Of a stretch of DNA of 64,000 nucleotides, positions 15,345 to 25,787 are shown piece by piece. The notes under the pieces were generated by a model. That model worked only from the letters and a program-made list of their open reading frames with translations. It was not told where the DNA came from and did not search any database. The position numbers were made by a program, and so were the translations under genes. Numbering within the stretch: the stretch's first letter is position 1; each line of letters opens with the position of its first letter. Source of the DNA: Geomonas agri (GTDB taxonomy: Bacteria; Desulfobacterota; Desulfuromonadia; Geobacterales; Geobacteraceae); NCBI RefSeq assembly GCF_020179605.1, contig NZ_JAINZO010000001.1, positions 248,001 through 312,000 of the forward strand, given 5' to 3'.

Positions 15345-15375
15345 AAGGGGACAGGCACCTTTGGAGCCAGTTCCC
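15345..15375. repeat. Dispersed G/C hairpin repeat, copy 3
   Basis: AAGGGGACAGGCACC...GGAGCCAGTTCCC is a diverged copy of the 13825 element. It is bracketed by two near-identical 21-base direct repeats beginning CGGACGGTCAAG at 15307 and 15379. Confidence 0.65.
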
Positions 15376-15477
15376 ATCCGGACGGTCAAGCCGTTTGACA
15401 GTGGCGAGCGTGGCGTGATAGAAAATTGCTGGGGCACCGCTGGCCGTTTCACCCTGTCGCAGCTGAGTTTTTACCCT

Positions 15478-15526
15478 CGCCCTCCGGGAGACCCCTCCCA
15501 ACCTCCCCCCTCCAAGGGGAGGAGTT
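15478..15526. repeat. C-run/G-run REP-like element before xseA
   Basis: CCCTCCCAACCTCCCCCC followed by TCCAAGGGGAGGAG forms an imperfect hairpin. The element before fdhD (56183-56217) is the same type in the opposite orientation. Its presence argues against coding upstream of the xseA GTG start. Confidence 0.6.
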
Positions 15527-15557
15527 CTTCGGCGTGGTGATCCAAGAAGGAGGTAAC

Positions 15558-16934
15558 GTGCAACTTTTCAAAGAACGCCGTGTCCTGACGGTGAGCGCAT
15601 TGACGGCGCTGGTGCGCGGCCTCTTGGAGGAGAACTTCGATCAGGTCTGGGTTGAGGGGGAAATCTCCAACCTCGCCTGCCCGCAGTCGGGACACTGCTA
15701 CTTCACCCTCAAGGACCCCGGCGCCCAGATCCGCTGCGTCATGTTCCGCGGCGCCTTCCGTACCCTCAAGTTCACCCCCCGCGACGGTATGCGCGTGCTG
15801 CTGCGCGCCCGCATGACCCTGTTCGAGCCGCGCGGCGAATACCAGCTCTCCGTCGACGCCATGGAACCGCAGGGGATCGGCGGGCTTCAACTTGCCTTCA
15901 TCCAGTTGAAGGAGCGCCTCGCCAAGGAGGGGCTCTTCTCGGAGCTGCACAAGCGCGAGATCCCGAAACTCCCCCGCAAAATTGGCGTGGTTACCTCGCC
16001 CACCGGCGCCGCCATCCGCGACATCCTCACCGTGCTCTCGCGCCGCTTCGCCAACGTGGAACTATTAATCGCGCCGGTCCGGGTGCAAGGGGAGGGGGCG
16101 GCCCAGGAGATCGCAGCCGCCATCGCCGACCTGAACCGCGCCGGCAACGTAGACGTCATGATCGTCGGACGCGGTGGCGGATCGCTGGAGGACCTGTGGG
16201 CCTTCAACGAAGAGGTGGTGGCACGCGCCATTCATAAATCCACCGTTCCGGTTATCTCGGCGGTGGGGCACGAGATCGACTTTACCATCGCCGATTTCGT
16301 CGCCGACCTGCGTGCCGCCACGCCGTCGGCCGCGGCTGAACTGGTGGTGCAAAGTAAGCAGGAACTGACCGCGACGGTTGAGGCCTTGAGCCACCGGCTC
16401 CAGGTCGCGCAGTTGCGCCGGCTGGAGCGCTCGCGCGCCCTGGTGACGGCGCTGAGCCGGGCCATCACCGACCCGAGCCGCATCCTCGGCCACCTGGCGC
16501 AGCGGGTCGACTCGCTCGACGCCCGCCTGGTGCGGGAGGCGGGGCTCATCCTCGACGACGCTTCGGAGCGTATCGTTACCCTGTCGGCGCGCCTGGCCCG
16601 GCAGAGCCCCGCACTCACCCTGCAGCGCAACGCGGAACGGCTCTCGACGCTGTCGCTGCGCCTGGACCACGCCATGACCCGGCGCCTGGCCTGCGCCGCA
16701 GAGAGTGTCGGCCTCGCCACCGGCACCCTCAACGCGGTTTCTCCGCTCGCCACCCTGTCCCGCGGCTACAGCATCGCCCGCAAGCTCCCCGGCCGTTCCG
16801 TGGTCACCTCGTTCCGCCAGATCGCCCCCGGCGACCGGCTGGAACTCTCGCTTGCCGCCGGTTATGCCCTTTGCACCGTGGAGGGAGCCGCCGGGCAGAG
16901 TGAATCCTTGACGGCACCAGAGCGATCGGTATAA
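15558..16934 (+). CDS. xseA: Exodeoxyribonuclease VII large subunit
   Basis: XseA is the catalytic subunit of exonuclease VII, which degrades single-stranded DNA. The 458-residue product has an N-terminal OB-fold ([19 protein letters not shown]), the catalytic core with [25 protein letters not shown] and [13 protein letters not shown], a long coiled-coil, and the C-terminal LSRGYSI segment. The start is GTG, preceded by AAGGAGGTAAC; the open frame upstream runs through a repeat. It heads the xseA-xseB-ispA-dxs group. Confidence 0.96.
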   Translation: MQLFKERRVLTVSALTALVRGLLEENFDQVWVEGEISNLACPQSGHCYFTLKDPGAQIRCVMFRGAFRTLKFTPRDGMRVLLRARMTLFEPRGEYQLSVDAMEPQGIGGLQLAFIQLKERLAKEGLFSELHKREIPKLPRKIGVVTSPTGAAIRDILTVLSRRFANVELLIAPVRVQGEGAAQEIAAAIADLNRAGNVDVMIVGRGGGSLEDLWAFNEEVVARAIHKSTVPVISAVGHEIDFTIADFVADLRAATPSAAAELVVQSKQELTATVEALSHRLQVAQLRRLERSRALVTALSRAITDPSRILGHLAQRVDSLDARLVREAGLILDDASERIVTLSARLARQSPALTLQRNAERLSTLSLRLDHAMTRRLACAAESVGLATGTLNAVSPLATLSRGYSIARKLPGRSVVTSFRQIAPGDRLELSLAAGYALCTVEGAAGQSESLTAPERSV

Positions 16935-17010
16935 TAGGCGATCACTTTTTAATAATTAAACGCGGCGGCGCTTCTAATCCGTCGCGGCAGCACCCGGACA
17001 CGAGGTTGGC

Positions 17011-17238
17011 ATGGCCGTTGAGAAGTTCGAGACCGCACTGAAAAAGCTCGAGGACGTCGTGAAGAAGCTGGAAGGGGGAGAGCTCTCGCTTGAGGATTCC
17101 CTGAAGGCCTTCGAGGAGGGGGTGAAGTATTCCGCCTTCTGCTCCAAGAAGCTCAACGAGGCCGAGCGACGGGTCGAACTGCTCGTCAAGCAGCGCGACG
17201 GCAGCCTCACCACAAGGCCCTTCGACGAGGAGGAGTAG
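17011..17238 (+). CDS. xseB: Exodeoxyribonuclease VII small subunit
   Basis: XseB is the small helical subunit that binds along XseA's coiled-coil. The 75-residue product shows the diagnostic FETALKKLEDVVKKLE and LSLEDSLKAFEEGV helices and a C-terminal acidic tail. It follows xseA by about 76 bases and precedes ispA, the usual order. The size matches the family. Confidence 0.95.
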   Translation: MAVEKFETALKKLEDVVKKLEGGELSLEDSLKAFEEGVKYSAFCSKKLNEAERRVELLVKQRDGSLTTRPFDEEE

Positions 17239-17293
17239 CACCCGCGTCCGGGGCAGATCTTCCATACCACTACACCGAAAGCGAGACCATCAC

Positions 17294-18178
17294 ATGGATC
17301 TTAAGGAATACCTGAAGCAGAAATGCCAGCTGGTCGACCAGGCGCTGGAGCGCTACCTTCCCGATGCCAATGAGCTGCCGGCATCCCTCCATAGCGCCAT
17401 GCGCTACTCCGTTTTCGCCGGTGGCAAAAGGGTCCGGCCGGTGCTGATGCTGGCGGCCAGCGAGGCGGTGGGCGGCTCCGCGGATGCCGTGATGCCGGCG
17501 GCCTGCGCCATGGAGATGATCCACACCTACTCGCTGATCCATGACGACCTTCCAGCCATGGACAACGATGACTTCCGCAGGGGCAACCCCACCAACCATA
17601 AAGTCTATGGGGAGGCCACTGCCATCCTGGCCGGCGACGCCCTTTTGACCGAGGCCTTTATCCTGCTCTCCAACGGCACCGGCGGGGATCCCGCGGCACG
17701 GCTCAGGGTGATCCAGGAGATCGCCGTCGCCTCCGGCTCGCGCGGCATGGTGGGCGGCCAGGTAGTCGACATGGAAAGCGAAGGGCGCCACGACGTCGAC
17801 CTCGCCACGCTCTCCTACATCCACACCCACAAGACCGGCGCGCTGATCCGCGCCTCGGTCCGCTGCGGCGCCATCCTGGGAGCGGCGACCGAGGAACAGT
17901 TCAAGTCGCTCACCCGCTACGCCGACGCCATCGGTCTCGCCTTCCAGATCGCCGACGACATCCTCGATGTCGAGGGGACCACGGAGGAACTGGGCAAGGA
18001 CGCCGGCAGTGATCAGGCCCGCGGCAAGGCGACCTATCCGGCGCTGATGGGACTGGAAGCGTCCAAGGCCCGCGCCCACGAACTGGTAGAGATAGCGCTG
18101 GACGCACTCGCCACATTCGACGAGCGGGCGGAGCCGCTGCGCGCCATCGCGTCGTACATCGTGAAAAGGAAATCGTAA
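17294..18178 (+). CDS. ispA: Polyprenyl (farnesyl/geranylgeranyl) diphosphate synthase
   Basis: This enzyme condenses DMAPP or allylic diphosphates with IPP to make C15 (or C20) prenyl diphosphates for quinones and cell-wall carriers. The 294-residue product has GGKRVRP, the first aspartate-rich motif DDLPAMD (from D84), the KTGALI segment and the second motif DDILD. Length and the two-residue insertion within the first Asp motif fit bacterial FPP synthases. Its stop abuts the dxs start, so both are likely co-translated. Chain length cannot be decided from sequence alone. Confidence 0.94.
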   Translation: MDLKEYLKQKCQLVDQALERYLPDANELPASLHSAMRYSVFAGGKRVRPVLMLAASEAVGGSADAVMPAACAMEMIHTYSLIHDDLPAMDNDDFRRGNPTNHKVYGEATAILAGDALLTEAFILLSNGTGGDPAARLRVIQEIAVASGSRGMVGGQVVDMESEGRHDVDLATLSYIHTHKTGALIRASVRCGAILGAATEEQFKSLTRYADAIGLAFQIADDILDVEGTTEELGKDAGSDQARGKATYPALMGLEASKARAHELVEIALDALATFDERAEPLRAIASYIVKRKS

Positions 18179-20116
18179 ATGCCCAGCATCCTTGACGGCA
18201 TCACCGACCCGAGCCAACTGAAGGCACTCTCGTTGCGCGAGCTGGAGACGCTCGCCGAAGAACTGCGCGTGCGCATCATCGAGACCTGCGCCGCCAACGG
18301 CGGCCACGTGGCGCCGAGCCTCGGCGTGGTGGAACTAACCATCGCGCTGCACCGGGTCTTTGATTCCCCCAAGGACAAGATCGTCTGGGACGTGGGGCAC
18401 CAGGCCTACGCCCACAAGCTGTTGACCGGCAGGAAGGAGCGTTTCGGCACGCTGCGCACCCGGGGCGGCATCAGCGGCTTCCCCAAGCGCGCCGAGTCGC
18501 CGCACGACTGCTTCGACGTCGGGCACTCCTCCACCTCCATCTCCGCCGGCGTCGGCTTCGCCGTGGCGCGCGACCTGAAGCAGGGACACAACAAGGTGCT
18601 AACGGTGATCGGCGACGGCGCCATGACCGGCGGCCTGGCCTTCGAGGGGTTGAACCACGCCGGTGAGCTGAACAAGGACCTGGTGGTGATCCTGAACGAC
18701 AACGAGATGTCCATCTCCGAGAACGTCGGCGCCCTCTCCAATCTCCTCTCCCGCACTATTACCAGCGAGTACGTGCACCGCGCCAAGAAGGACCTGGAGG
18801 CCTTCCTGGAGGGGCTCCCCATGTTCGGCAGGTCGGTGCTGAAGATAGCCAAGCGGGCGGAGGAGTCGCTGAAGACCCTGTTTACCCCCGGCATGCTGTT
18901 CGAGGCCTTCGGTTTTGAGTACATCGGCCCCATCGACGGCCACGATATCCCGAAACTTCTGGAGACGATGGAGGCCGTGAAGCGTTTCGACGACGCGGTG
19001 CTGATTCACGTACTGACCAGGAAGGGGAAGGGATATCCCCCTGCCGAGGCCAACCCGTCGCTGTTCCACGGAGTCGGCCCCTTTGACGTCAAAACGGGTA
19101 AGGTGAACAAGGGTAAGGGGGGCGCGGCGTCCTACACCGGCGTCTTCGGCCAGACCATCAAGCGCCTGGCCCAGGAGGACGAGCGCATCGTCGCCATCAC
19201 CGCCGCCATGCCCGACGGCACCGGCCTCACCCCGTTTGCCAAGGAATTCCCCGAGCGCTTCTTCGACGTCGGCATCGCGGAACAGCACGCGGTCACCTTC
19301 GCCGCCGGTCTTGCCGCTCAAGGGTTCAAACCGGTGGTCGCCCTGTACTCCTCGTTTCTCCAGCGCGGCTTCGACCAGCTCTGCCATGACGTCTGCCTGC
19401 AGGATCTCCCGGTGGTGTTTGCCATCGACCGCGCCGGTGTGGTCGGCAGCGACGGCCCCACCCACCACGGCGTTTTCGACCTCTCTTACCTGCGCGCCAT
19501 CCCCGGGCTCACCATCATGGCCCCCAAGGACGAGAACGAGCTGCAGCACATGTTGCTCACCGCTTTCTCCCTGGACGGACCGGCAGCACTGCGCTACCCG
19601 CGTGGCAACGGCCTGGGTGTTCCGATGGACCAGATCCTCACGCCGCTTCCTATCGGCAAAGGGGAGCGCTTGAAGGAGGGAAAACACGGCGCCATCCTCG
19701 CGCTGGGCACCATGGTCGAGCCTGCCCGCGAGGCCGCAGCTGCCCTCGCCGCCGAGGGAATCGAGGTCGGCGTCATGAACGCGCGCTTCGTCAAGCCGCT
19801 CGATGCAGACCTGATCCTGGACCTGGCCCGGACCGGTCTCCTCGTTACGGTGGAAGATAACGTGGTCCAGGGGGGCTTCGGTACCGCCATCCTGGAACTG
19901 CTCGAAGAGCACGAGGTGACCGGGGTGCGGGTGATCCGCCTGGGCTATCCGGACGCTTTCGTGGAGCAGGGGGAACAGGCCGACCTCAAGGCCGCCTACG
20001 GCCTCGACGCCGCCGGTATCGCCCGTTCGGTTCGCGAGGCGTGCCAGGGACGTCGCCCCGTTGCGCCGGTGCAACGCTCTGATCATCCGGCCGTCCCGGA
20101 CCAGCCGCATGCTTGA
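18179..20116 (+). CDS. dxs: 1-deoxy-D-xylulose-5-phosphate synthase
   Basis: Dxs is the thiamine-diphosphate enzyme that makes DXP from pyruvate and glyceraldehyde 3-phosphate, the first step of the MEP isoprenoid pathway. The 645-residue product has the family's [19 protein letters not shown], the thiamine-binding GDGAMTGG...NLN-like segment, [16 protein letters not shown] and [15 protein letters not shown]. It begins directly after ispA. The C-terminus overlaps the start of the next gene by eight bases. Confidence 0.97.
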   Translation: MPSILDGITDPSQLKALSLRELETLAEELRVRIIETCAANGGHVAPSLGVVELTIALHRVFDSPKDKIVWDVGHQAYAHKLLTGRKERFGTLRTRGGISGFPKRAESPHDCFDVGHSSTSISAGVGFAVARDLKQGHNKVLTVIGDGAMTGGLAFEGLNHAGELNKDLVVILNDNEMSISENVGALSNLLSRTITSEYVHRAKKDLEAFLEGLPMFGRSVLKIAKRAEESLKTLFTPGMLFEAFGFEYIGPIDGHDIPKLLETMEAVKRFDDAVLIHVLTRKGKGYPPAEANPSLFHGVGPFDVKTGKVNKGKGGAASYTGVFGQTIKRLAQEDERIVAITAAMPDGTGLTPFAKEFPERFFDVGIAEQHAVTFAAGLAAQGFKPVVALYSSFLQRGFDQLCHDVCLQDLPVVFAIDRAGVVGSDGPTHHGVFDLSYLRAIPGLTIMAPKDENELQHMLLTAFSLDGPAALRYPRGNGLGVPMDQILTPLPIGKGERLKEGKHGAILALGTMVEPAREAAAALAAEGIEVGVMNARFVKPLDADLILDLARTGLLVTVEDNVVQGGFGTAILELLEEHEVTGVRVIRLGYPDAFVEQGEQADLKAAYGLDAAGIARSVREACQGRRPVAPVQRSDHPAVPDQPHA

Positions 20117-21347
20117 TCGAGCGCTGCTGCTCGCCCTGGTTTTCTGCGCAGGCACCGCACTTGCCGCCGACCCTCTCACCTATGGCTCCAAGGCCCAGCA
20201 ACTGATCACCAAGGGGGACTTCGCCCAGGCGCTCGATGAGCTCAAGGCAGCCACGTCGCGCTTACCCTACGATCAGGAGCTCAAGCACCAACTCGCCTTC
20301 ACCTACATCGAACTTGCCAAGCGCGACCTGCAGGGCGGTCGTTACGCGCAGGCGGCGGAAAACTTTCGGCAGGCCCACGAACTGATACCCGAGAGCAAAG
20401 AGCTGGCCCTGATGCGCGGCATCGCCTTGTACCTCAACAAGGATTACTACACCGCACGGGATGAACTGCTCCAGTCGGGTGAGGGGAGCGAGCCACTGGT
20501 CTACCTCGGCAAGATCAGCTACGACACCGGCGACCTTCCCGGCGCTCTTGACTTCTGGCGCCGCGCCAAGGAGCTGGATCCCGCCAGCAAGGTCCTCGTC
20601 GGCCTGATCGAGAAGGCAGAGCGCGAGCTGCCGGTGGAATCCCGGATGGACAAGGGATACAGCTCGATGTTCGACCTCAGCTTCGACGCCGAGCTTCCCC
20701 CCGGTCTCTCCACGCAGGTGTTGGATGCCCTGGAGAGCGCCTACAATATGGTCGGCTCCGACCTCGGCGTGTTTCCCTCAACGCGCATCCCGGTGCTTCT
20801 TTACACCAAGAAGGATTACCGCAGCGTGACCGCCGGCCCGGACTGGTCTGGCGGGCTCTACGACGGCAAGATCCGGCTCCCGGTGGGTGGGCTTACCGAG
20901 CTGACGCCGCAGTTGCGGGGCATCATCTCCCACGAGTTCACCCACGTCCTGGTGGCGGAGCTCACCCACGGCAATGTCCCCACCTGGTTCAATGAAGGGC
21001 TAGCCGAGATCGAGGGGCGCAAGCTGTTCGCCCCCAAGCTCCCGCAGTTGGACGCATCCCAGGAAAAGCACCTGTTGCCGCTGGCGGACCTGTCCGGTGG
21101 CTTCAGCGGCATGGGAGGCTCCAAGGCGTGGATGGCGTATCAGCAGAGCTTTGCCATGACCAGTTTCATGGTGCAGCGCTACGGGTGGTACTCTGTGCAA
21201 GAGATCCTGAAGTACCTGGGGCAGCATGCCGACATGAACACGGCCGTGTCGAAGGCGCTGGCTGATTATGCGCTGGATCTAAACGGGGTGATGCGTGAGT
21301 GGCGTGAGTCACTGCCGGCAGCAGGGGCGGGCGGCGGCTCGCAGTGA
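20109..21347 (+). CDS. Secreted TPR protein with HEXXH (gluzincin-type) peptidase domain
   Basis: The 412-residue product starts with a signal peptide ([10 protein letters not shown]...ALAA), then tetratricopeptide-like helical repeats to about residue 190. The C-terminal domain has HEFTH (H275, E276, H279) followed by WFNEGLAE, the zinc-ligand pattern of gluzincin metallopeptidases of the MA clan. The ATG overlaps the dxs stop; the frame extends upstream inside dxs but without a signal peptide, so the later start is preferred. The substrate is unknown. It may be co-transcribed with dxs. Confidence 0.85.
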   Translation: MLDRALLLALVFCAGTALAADPLTYGSKAQQLITKGDFAQALDELKAATSRLPYDQELKHQLAFTYIELAKRDLQGGRYAQAAENFRQAHELIPESKELALMRGIALYLNKDYYTARDELLQSGEGSEPLVYLGKISYDTGDLPGALDFWRRAKELDPASKVLVGLIEKAERELPVESRMDKGYSSMFDLSFDAELPPGLSTQVLDALESAYNMVGSDLGVFPSTRIPVLLYTKKDYRSVTAGPDWSGGLYDGKIRLPVGGLTELTPQLRGIISHEFTHVLVAELTHGNVPTWFNEGLAEIEGRKLFAPKLPQLDASQEKHLLPLADLSGGFSGMGGSKAWMAYQQSFAMTSFMVQRYGWYSVQEILKYLGQHADMNTAVSKALADYALDLNGVMREWRESLPAAGAGGGSQ

Positions 21348-21421
21348 GTGGTATAGTATCAGTCAGGTAGCCTGTATGGCTGTTCCTCGGGGCGGCGACA
21401 AGGCAACAAAAGGGAGTTCTG

Positions 21422-21799
21422 TTGATTTACGGTACCGGTGTTGACATAGTGGAGATTGCACGCTTCGAGAAGTTCCTGAAGCAGGGCAACGACGCGCTGT
21501 TTCAGCGTATCTTCACGCAGAACGAGATAGCTTACTGTTCGGCGAAGAAACTTGCCGCCCAGCACTACGCCCTGCGTTTCGGTGCCAAAGAAGCGTTCCT
21601 GAAGGCCCTTGGCACTGGGCTGCGCGACGGGCTTTCCTGGCAAGACATGGAAGTCGTCAACGATTCCCTGGGCAAGCCGTCACTGAGATTGGGAGGACGG
21701 GCCGAGCAGCTGTTCCGGGAGGCGAGACTCTGCTCCTGTTTCCTGTCGCTTTCGCACGATGCTGGGTGCGCCGTGGCCATGGTGGTATTGGAGCGCTAG
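21422..21799 (+). CDS. acpS: Holo-[acyl-carrier-protein] synthase
   Basis: AcpS transfers 4'-phosphopantetheine from CoA to apo-ACP. The 125-residue product begins [15 protein letters not shown], with the magnesium-binding aspartate, and has [15 protein letters not shown], the second conserved block. The start is TTG with GGGAG upstream; no ATG lies before the conserved GTGVDIV. The stop abuts the nnr start. Size matches the family. Confidence 0.95.
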   Translation: MIYGTGVDIVEIARFEKFLKQGNDALFQRIFTQNEIAYCSAKKLAAQHYALRFGAKEAFLKALGTGLRDGLSWQDMEVVNDSLGKPSLRLGGRAEQLFREARLCSCFLSLSHDAGCAVAMVVLER

Positions 21800-23374
21800 A
21801 TGAAGGTTGTCAGCGGACAAGTCATGCAGCTTATGGATCGTCGGGCCATCGGCGAGTTCGGCGTGCCGGGACTGGAACTCATGGAGCATGCCGGGCGCGG
21901 CTGCGCTGACGTCATCGAAGAGGCCTTCGGTGAGGGTGAGGCGAGGCGTGCCGTCATCGTGGCGGGCAAGGGAAACAACGGCGGCGACGGTTTCGTGATC
22001 GCCCGGCTCCTGGCGGAGTGTGGCTGGGAGGCGCCGGTGCTGCTTTTGGCGGCGCCCGAGGCGGTGACCGGGGACGCTGCCGCCAACTTGGCGCGCCTGC
22101 CCGCCTCGACGGTGAAGAGCGTGCCGTGGGGGATCGCCGGCGAACAGGAGTTGCTGAAAAATGCCACGGTCATCGTGGACGCCCTGCTTGGCACCGGCAT
22201 GAACAGCGAGGTCACCGGGGTCTACGGCGAGGCCATAGATTTTATCAACGCGGCCGGGGTCCCCGTGATTTCCGTCGACATCCCCTCCGGCGTCGATGCC
22301 GCTTCCGGTAAGGTGCTGGGGCGCGCGGTACGCGCCGACATCACCGTCACCTTCGCGCTGGCCAAGTTGGGCAACGTCCTTTATCCCGGTGCGGAGTTGT
22401 GTGGCCGGCTGGTGGTGGCTGACATCGGCATGCCCGACGTCGTGGTCGCCGAGTCCGAGGGAGCAGAGTACGTCGATGCCGCCTGCGCGGCCGCCCTGTT
22501 CCGTCCCCGCAGCGCCACCGCCCACAAGGGAAGCGGCGGGCATTGCCTCATCGTCGCCGGCAGCACGGGCAAAACGGGCGCCGCTGCCATGGCGGCCAAC
22601 AGTGCGCAGCGCACCGGGGCGGGGCTGGTGACCCTGGCCGTGCCGGCCGCGCTGAACCCGGTACTGGAACAAAAGACCACCGAGGCCATGACCATCCCGG
22701 TTGGACCGGAGCGGGCCGGGCACCTGAGGGCTGGGTCCCTCGCCGAGATTCTTGCCGCTGCGGCGGTCCGCGACGTGGTCGCGCTGGGTCCGGGCATCGG
22801 CACCGCCCCCTCTACCCTATACCTTGTGCATTCGCTCCTTGCCGCGCTCGATACGCCGCTGGTGCTGGACGCCGACGGCTTGAACGCCGTGGCACTGAAG
22901 ACCGAGCTGCTGCTGGCGAGGACGGACCGCATCACTGTGCTCACCCCGCATCCGGGGGAGATGGCACGCCTAGTGGGATGCTCGGTGCCGGAGGTGGAGG
23001 CGGACCGCATCGGCTGCGCCCGCGCCTTCGCCACCAAGTACCGCGTCTACCTGATCCTCAAAGGCGCCCGCAGCATCATCGCCGCGCCGGACGGGCGCAT
23101 CGCCATCAACGGCAGTGGCAATCCGGGCATGGCCACGGGCGGCATGGGCGATGTCCTGACAGGGGTAGTCGCCGCATTCCTGGGGCAGGGGTATGAACCT
23201 TTCGCCGCCTGCCAATTGGGCGCATTCGTCCACGGCCACGCCGCCGACTTCCTGGTCGAGGGGCTCGGCACCCAGGGGATGAGCGCCACCGACGTGCAGG
23301 AGATGCTCCCCGTGGCACTGGCAAGCCTGGCCGCATCCCGAACCACCGCAACGAACCATCAACAGGGAGAATGA
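21800..23374 (+). CDS. nnr: Bifunctional NAD(P)HX epimerase/dehydratase
   Basis: This enzyme repairs hydrated NAD(P)H: the N-terminal YjeF domain epimerises NAD(P)HX and the C-terminal domain dehydrates it with ADP or ATP. The 524-residue product has LMEHAGRGCADV and GKGNNGGDGFVIAR in the N-terminal domain, VDALLGTG, and in the C-terminal domain TPHPGEMARL, KGARSIIA and NGSGNPGMATGGMGDVLTG. Fusion of both activities is common in bacteria. It sits between acpS and a CBS-domain gene, overlapping the latter. Confidence 0.95.
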   Translation: MKVVSGQVMQLMDRRAIGEFGVPGLELMEHAGRGCADVIEEAFGEGEARRAVIVAGKGNNGGDGFVIARLLAECGWEAPVLLLAAPEAVTGDAAANLARLPASTVKSVPWGIAGEQELLKNATVIVDALLGTGMNSEVTGVYGEAIDFINAAGVPVISVDIPSGVDAASGKVLGRAVRADITVTFALAKLGNVLYPGAELCGRLVVADIGMPDVVVAESEGAEYVDAACAAALFRPRSATAHKGSGGHCLIVAGSTGKTGAAAMAANSAQRTGAGLVTLAVPAALNPVLEQKTTEAMTIPVGPERAGHLRAGSLAEILAAAAVRDVVALGPGIGTAPSTLYLVHSLLAALDTPLVLDADGLNAVALKTELLLARTDRITVLTPHPGEMARLVGCSVPEVEADRIGCARAFATKYRVYLILKGARSIIAAPDGRIAINGSGNPGMATGGMGDVLTGVVAAFLGQGYEPFAACQLGAFVHGHAADFLVEGLGTQGMSATDVQEMLPVALASLAASRTTATNHQQGE

Positions 23375-23376
23375 CC

Positions 23377-23826
23377 ATGATGAAAGCAAAAGAGATCATG
23401 ACCACAGACGTCATCACCGTGCGCCGCGACACCACCGTCAGGGATCTCGCCAAGCTCTTCGCCGAGCGCCGCATCTCCAGTGTCCCCGTGGTGGACGACG
23501 AGGGGCTCCTGGTCGGCATCGTCTCGGAAAGCGACCTGATCGAGCAGGACAAGCCGCTGCACATCCCGACCGTCATTTCCATCTTCGACTGGGTCATCTA
23601 CCTTGAGAGCGACAAGCGCTTCGAGAAGGAGCTGCAGAAGATGACCGGGCAGACCGTGGGCGATATCTACTCTACCGAGGTGGCCAGCGTGGGGCCGGAT
23701 GCGCCGGTCTCCGACGTTGCCGAGATCATGACGGAGAAGAAGGTCCAGGCCGTGCCCGTGGTCGAGGGGCGCCGCGTGGTCGGCATCATCGGGCGCATCG
23801 ACATGGTGCGCACCATGATCGCCTAG
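23377..23826 (+). CDS. Two-CBS-domain protein
   Basis: The 149-residue product consists of two CBS motifs in tandem, at about residues 8-60 and 95-148, each with the usual SVPVVDDEG / AVPVVEGRR pattern, joined by a helical insert. Such pairs bind adenosine nucleotides and regulate partner proteins. AGGGAG upstream best fits the ATG at 23377; ATGs at 23371 (overlapping the nnr stop) and 23380 are also possible. No partner domain is fused. It lies within the nnr-tsaE run. Confidence 0.88.
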   Translation: MMKAKEIMTTDVITVRRDTTVRDLAKLFAERRISSVPVVDDEGLLVGIVSESDLIEQDKPLHIPTVISIFDWVIYLESDKRFEKELQKMTGQTVGDIYSTEVASVGPDAPVSDVAEIMTEKKVQAVPVVEGRRVVGIIGRIDMVRTMIA

Positions 23827-23834
23827 GCGGCCGG

Positions 23835-24293
23835 ATGTCCTGTGTGCTGACCAAGAGCCAGGAAGAGACGGTAGCGCTGGGGGCGAGGCTGGGGCGGTTG
23901 CTGCAGCCGGGGGATTTCGTCGCCCTCGTCGGGGAGTTGGGTGCTGGCAAGACCCAGTTCGCCAAGGGGATCGCGCTCGGGCTGGAGGTGGACCCGGAGA
24001 CTCCGGTGACCAGCCCCACCTACACCATCCTCAATATCTACGACGGGCGTATTCCGCTGTACCACTTCGACCTGTACCGGCTGGAGGGGGCGCACGATGT
24101 GGAGGCCCTGGGTTTCGAGGAATACTTCTCCGGGGACGGCGCCTGCGTGGTGGAATGGGCCGAGCGGCTCGAGGGGGACCTTCCGGAGGACTTTTTGACC
24201 GTCACGCTGGGCCACACGGGGGTGGATGAGCGCAGCGTGACCTTCACTGCAACGGGGCCCCGATCGGATGCCATGGTTGGGGCTCTTTTGTGA
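23835..24293 (+). CDS. tsaE: tRNA threonylcarbamoyladenosine biosynthesis ATPase
   Basis: TsaE is the P-loop ATPase of the TsaBDE complex that makes t6A37 on ANN-decoding tRNAs. The 152-residue product shows LVGELGAGKTQFAKG (Walker A), TSPTYTILN, YHFDLYRL and VEWAER, all diagnostic. It follows the CBS gene by eight bases. A terminator hairpin lies 70 bases past its stop. Confidence 0.95.
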   Translation: MSCVLTKSQEETVALGARLGRLLQPGDFVALVGELGAGKTQFAKGIALGLEVDPETPVTSPTYTILNIYDGRIPLYHFDLYRLEGAHDVEALGFEEYFSGDGACVVEWAERLEGDLPEDFLTVTLGHTGVDERSVTFTATGPRSDAMVGALL

Positions 24294-24362
24294 TCGCTGA
24301 ACCTAAGTTTGGCCTTGTTAAACCGGGGCAGCCTCTGGAACAGACCGAGGTTCGACTGGATG

Positions 24363-24400
24363 AAAAAACGCCGCTTCCTGTGTAGGAGGGGCGTTTTTTT
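24363..24400 (+). terminator. Terminator downstream of tsaE
   Basis: AAAAAACGCC at 24363 pairs with GGCGTTTTTT ending at 24399, with further inner pairing of CTTCCT and AGGAGG and a T-run. The A/T flanks make it potentially bidirectional. Confidence 0.8.
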
Positions 24401-24472
24401 ATACTGTAAACAGGACGGCCCGGAAAAATGAAGAAATAGGCTATCTTGGCCTTGTTTGCTTAAAAAAATGTT

Positions 24473-24500
24473 TTGAGCAAGCACGCTAATGTGCTAATAA
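24473..24500 (+). promoter_or_regulatory. Candidate lysC promoter
   Basis: TTGAGC (24473-24478) and TAATAA (24495-24500) are spaced by 16 bases, about 65 bases before the lysC ATG. The -35 overlaps an imperfect inverted repeat (TTGCTTAAAA / TTTTGAGCAA). Confidence 0.45.
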
Positions 24501-24566
24501 AGTGGTTCCTACCGCCCGGATCAAGGTTCAGGTGGATCAATCAGTAAGAGTACAAGGAGGACTGAC

Positions 24567-25784
24567 ATGGCTTTGGTGGTCCAAAAGTACGGCGGCACCT
24601 CGATGGGGTCCGTCGAACGAATTCGCAACGTCGCCAAGAGGGTGGCAAAAACCTATGACGCCGGCAACGACATGGTGGTGGTTGTCTCCGCCATGGCAGG
24701 CGAAACCAACAAGCTGGTCGCGCTTGCCAACGAGGTGTGCGAGTTCCCGGACAACCGTGAATATGACGTGCTTGTTGCGGCTGGGGAGCAGGTCTCCATC
24801 GCACTGCTGGCCATGTGCCTGAAAGCCATGGGGTACAAGGCGAAGTCCTACCTCGGCTTCCAGGTGCCCATCCTCACCGATACCTCCTACAGCAAGGCCA
24901 GGATTGAGAGCATCGACGACAAGAAGATGCGCGCCGACCTGAAAGAGGGGACCATCCTGATCGTCGCCGGCTTCCAGGGCGTCGACGAGTTCGGCAGCGT
25001 CACCACCTTGGGACGCGGCGGCTCCGACACCTCGGCGGTAGCCCTCGCTGCGGCCCTCAAAGCCGACGTCTGCGAGATCTTCACCGACGTGGACGGCGTC
25101 TACACCACCGATCCCAACATCTGCAAAGACGCCAAAAAGATCGAGCGTATCTCCTACGAGGAGATGCTGGAGTTGGCCAGCCTCGGAGCGAAAGTACTGC
25201 AGATCCGCTCCGTCGAGTTCGCCAGCAAGTACAACGTCGACGTTCACGTCCGCTCGAGCTTCAATGAAAATCTCGGAACCATGGTTACCAAGGAGGATAA
25301 AGAAATGGAAGCAGTGCTCGTCTCGGGTATCGCCTACGCCAAGGATGAAGTGAAAATCGCCGTCATGCAGGTACCGGACAAGCCGGGGATCGCTGCCCAG
25401 ATCCTTTCTCCGCTTTCCGACGCCAACATCTCCGTCGACATGATCGTCCAGAACGTGAGCGAGGCCGGTTCCACCGACTTCACCTTCACCGTGCCCCAGG
25501 CCGATTTCAAGAAGGCGCTCTCCATCACTAAGGAAACCGCCGAGGCCATCCACGCCAAGGAAGTGCTCTCCGACGAGAACGTGACCAAAGTCTCCATCGT
25601 CGGCTTGGGCATGAGGAGCCATGCCGGCGTGGCCACCACCATGTTCCAGGCGCTCGCCAAGGAGGGGATCAACATTCAGATGATCTCCACCTCCGAGATC
25701 AAGATCTCCGTCGTGGTCGATGCCAAGTACACCGAACTCGCCGTCCGCGTGCTGCACGACGCCTTCGGCCTGGCCGGCAAATAA
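24567..25784 (+). CDS. lysC: Aspartate kinase with C-terminal ACT domains
   Basis: This enzyme phosphorylates aspartate, the entry to lysine, threonine, methionine and (via threonine) isoleucine. The 405-residue product has [28 protein letters not shown] and [15 protein letters not shown] in the kinase domain and two ACT domains from about residue 265. It has a strong AAGGAGGACTGAC site. Inside the gene an AAGGAGG precedes Met247, at the place where two-subunit aspartokinases start their beta subunit. Feedback control by lysine or threonine is expected from the ACT domains. Confidence 0.96.
   Translation: MALVVQKYGGTSMGSVERIRNVAKRVAKTYDAGNDMVVVVSAMAGETNKLVALANEVCEFPDNREYDVLVAAGEQVSIALLAMCLKAMGYKAKSYLGFQVPILTDTSYSKARIESIDDKKMRADLKEGTILIVAGFQGVDEFGSVTTLGRGGSDTSAVALAAALKADVCEIFTDVDGVYTTDPNICKDAKKIERISYEEMLELASLGAKVLQIRSVEFASKYNVDVHVRSSFNENLGTMVTKEDKEMEAVLVSGIAYAKDEVKIAVMQVPDKPGIAAQILSPLSDANISVDMIVQNVSEAGSTDFTFTVPQADFKKALSITKETAEAIHAKEVLSDENVTKVSIVGLGMRSHAGVATTMFQALAKEGINIQMISTSEIKISVVVDAKYTELAVRVLHDAFGLAGK
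25290..25307 (+). promoter_or_regulatory. Internal ribosome-binding site and start within lysC
   Basis: AAGGAGG at 25290-25296 is eight bases upstream of an in-frame ATG at 25305. Initiation here would give a 159-residue product made of the two ACT domains, like the beta subunit of Bacillus aspartokinase II. Confidence 0.55.
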
Positions 25785-25787
25785 TAC

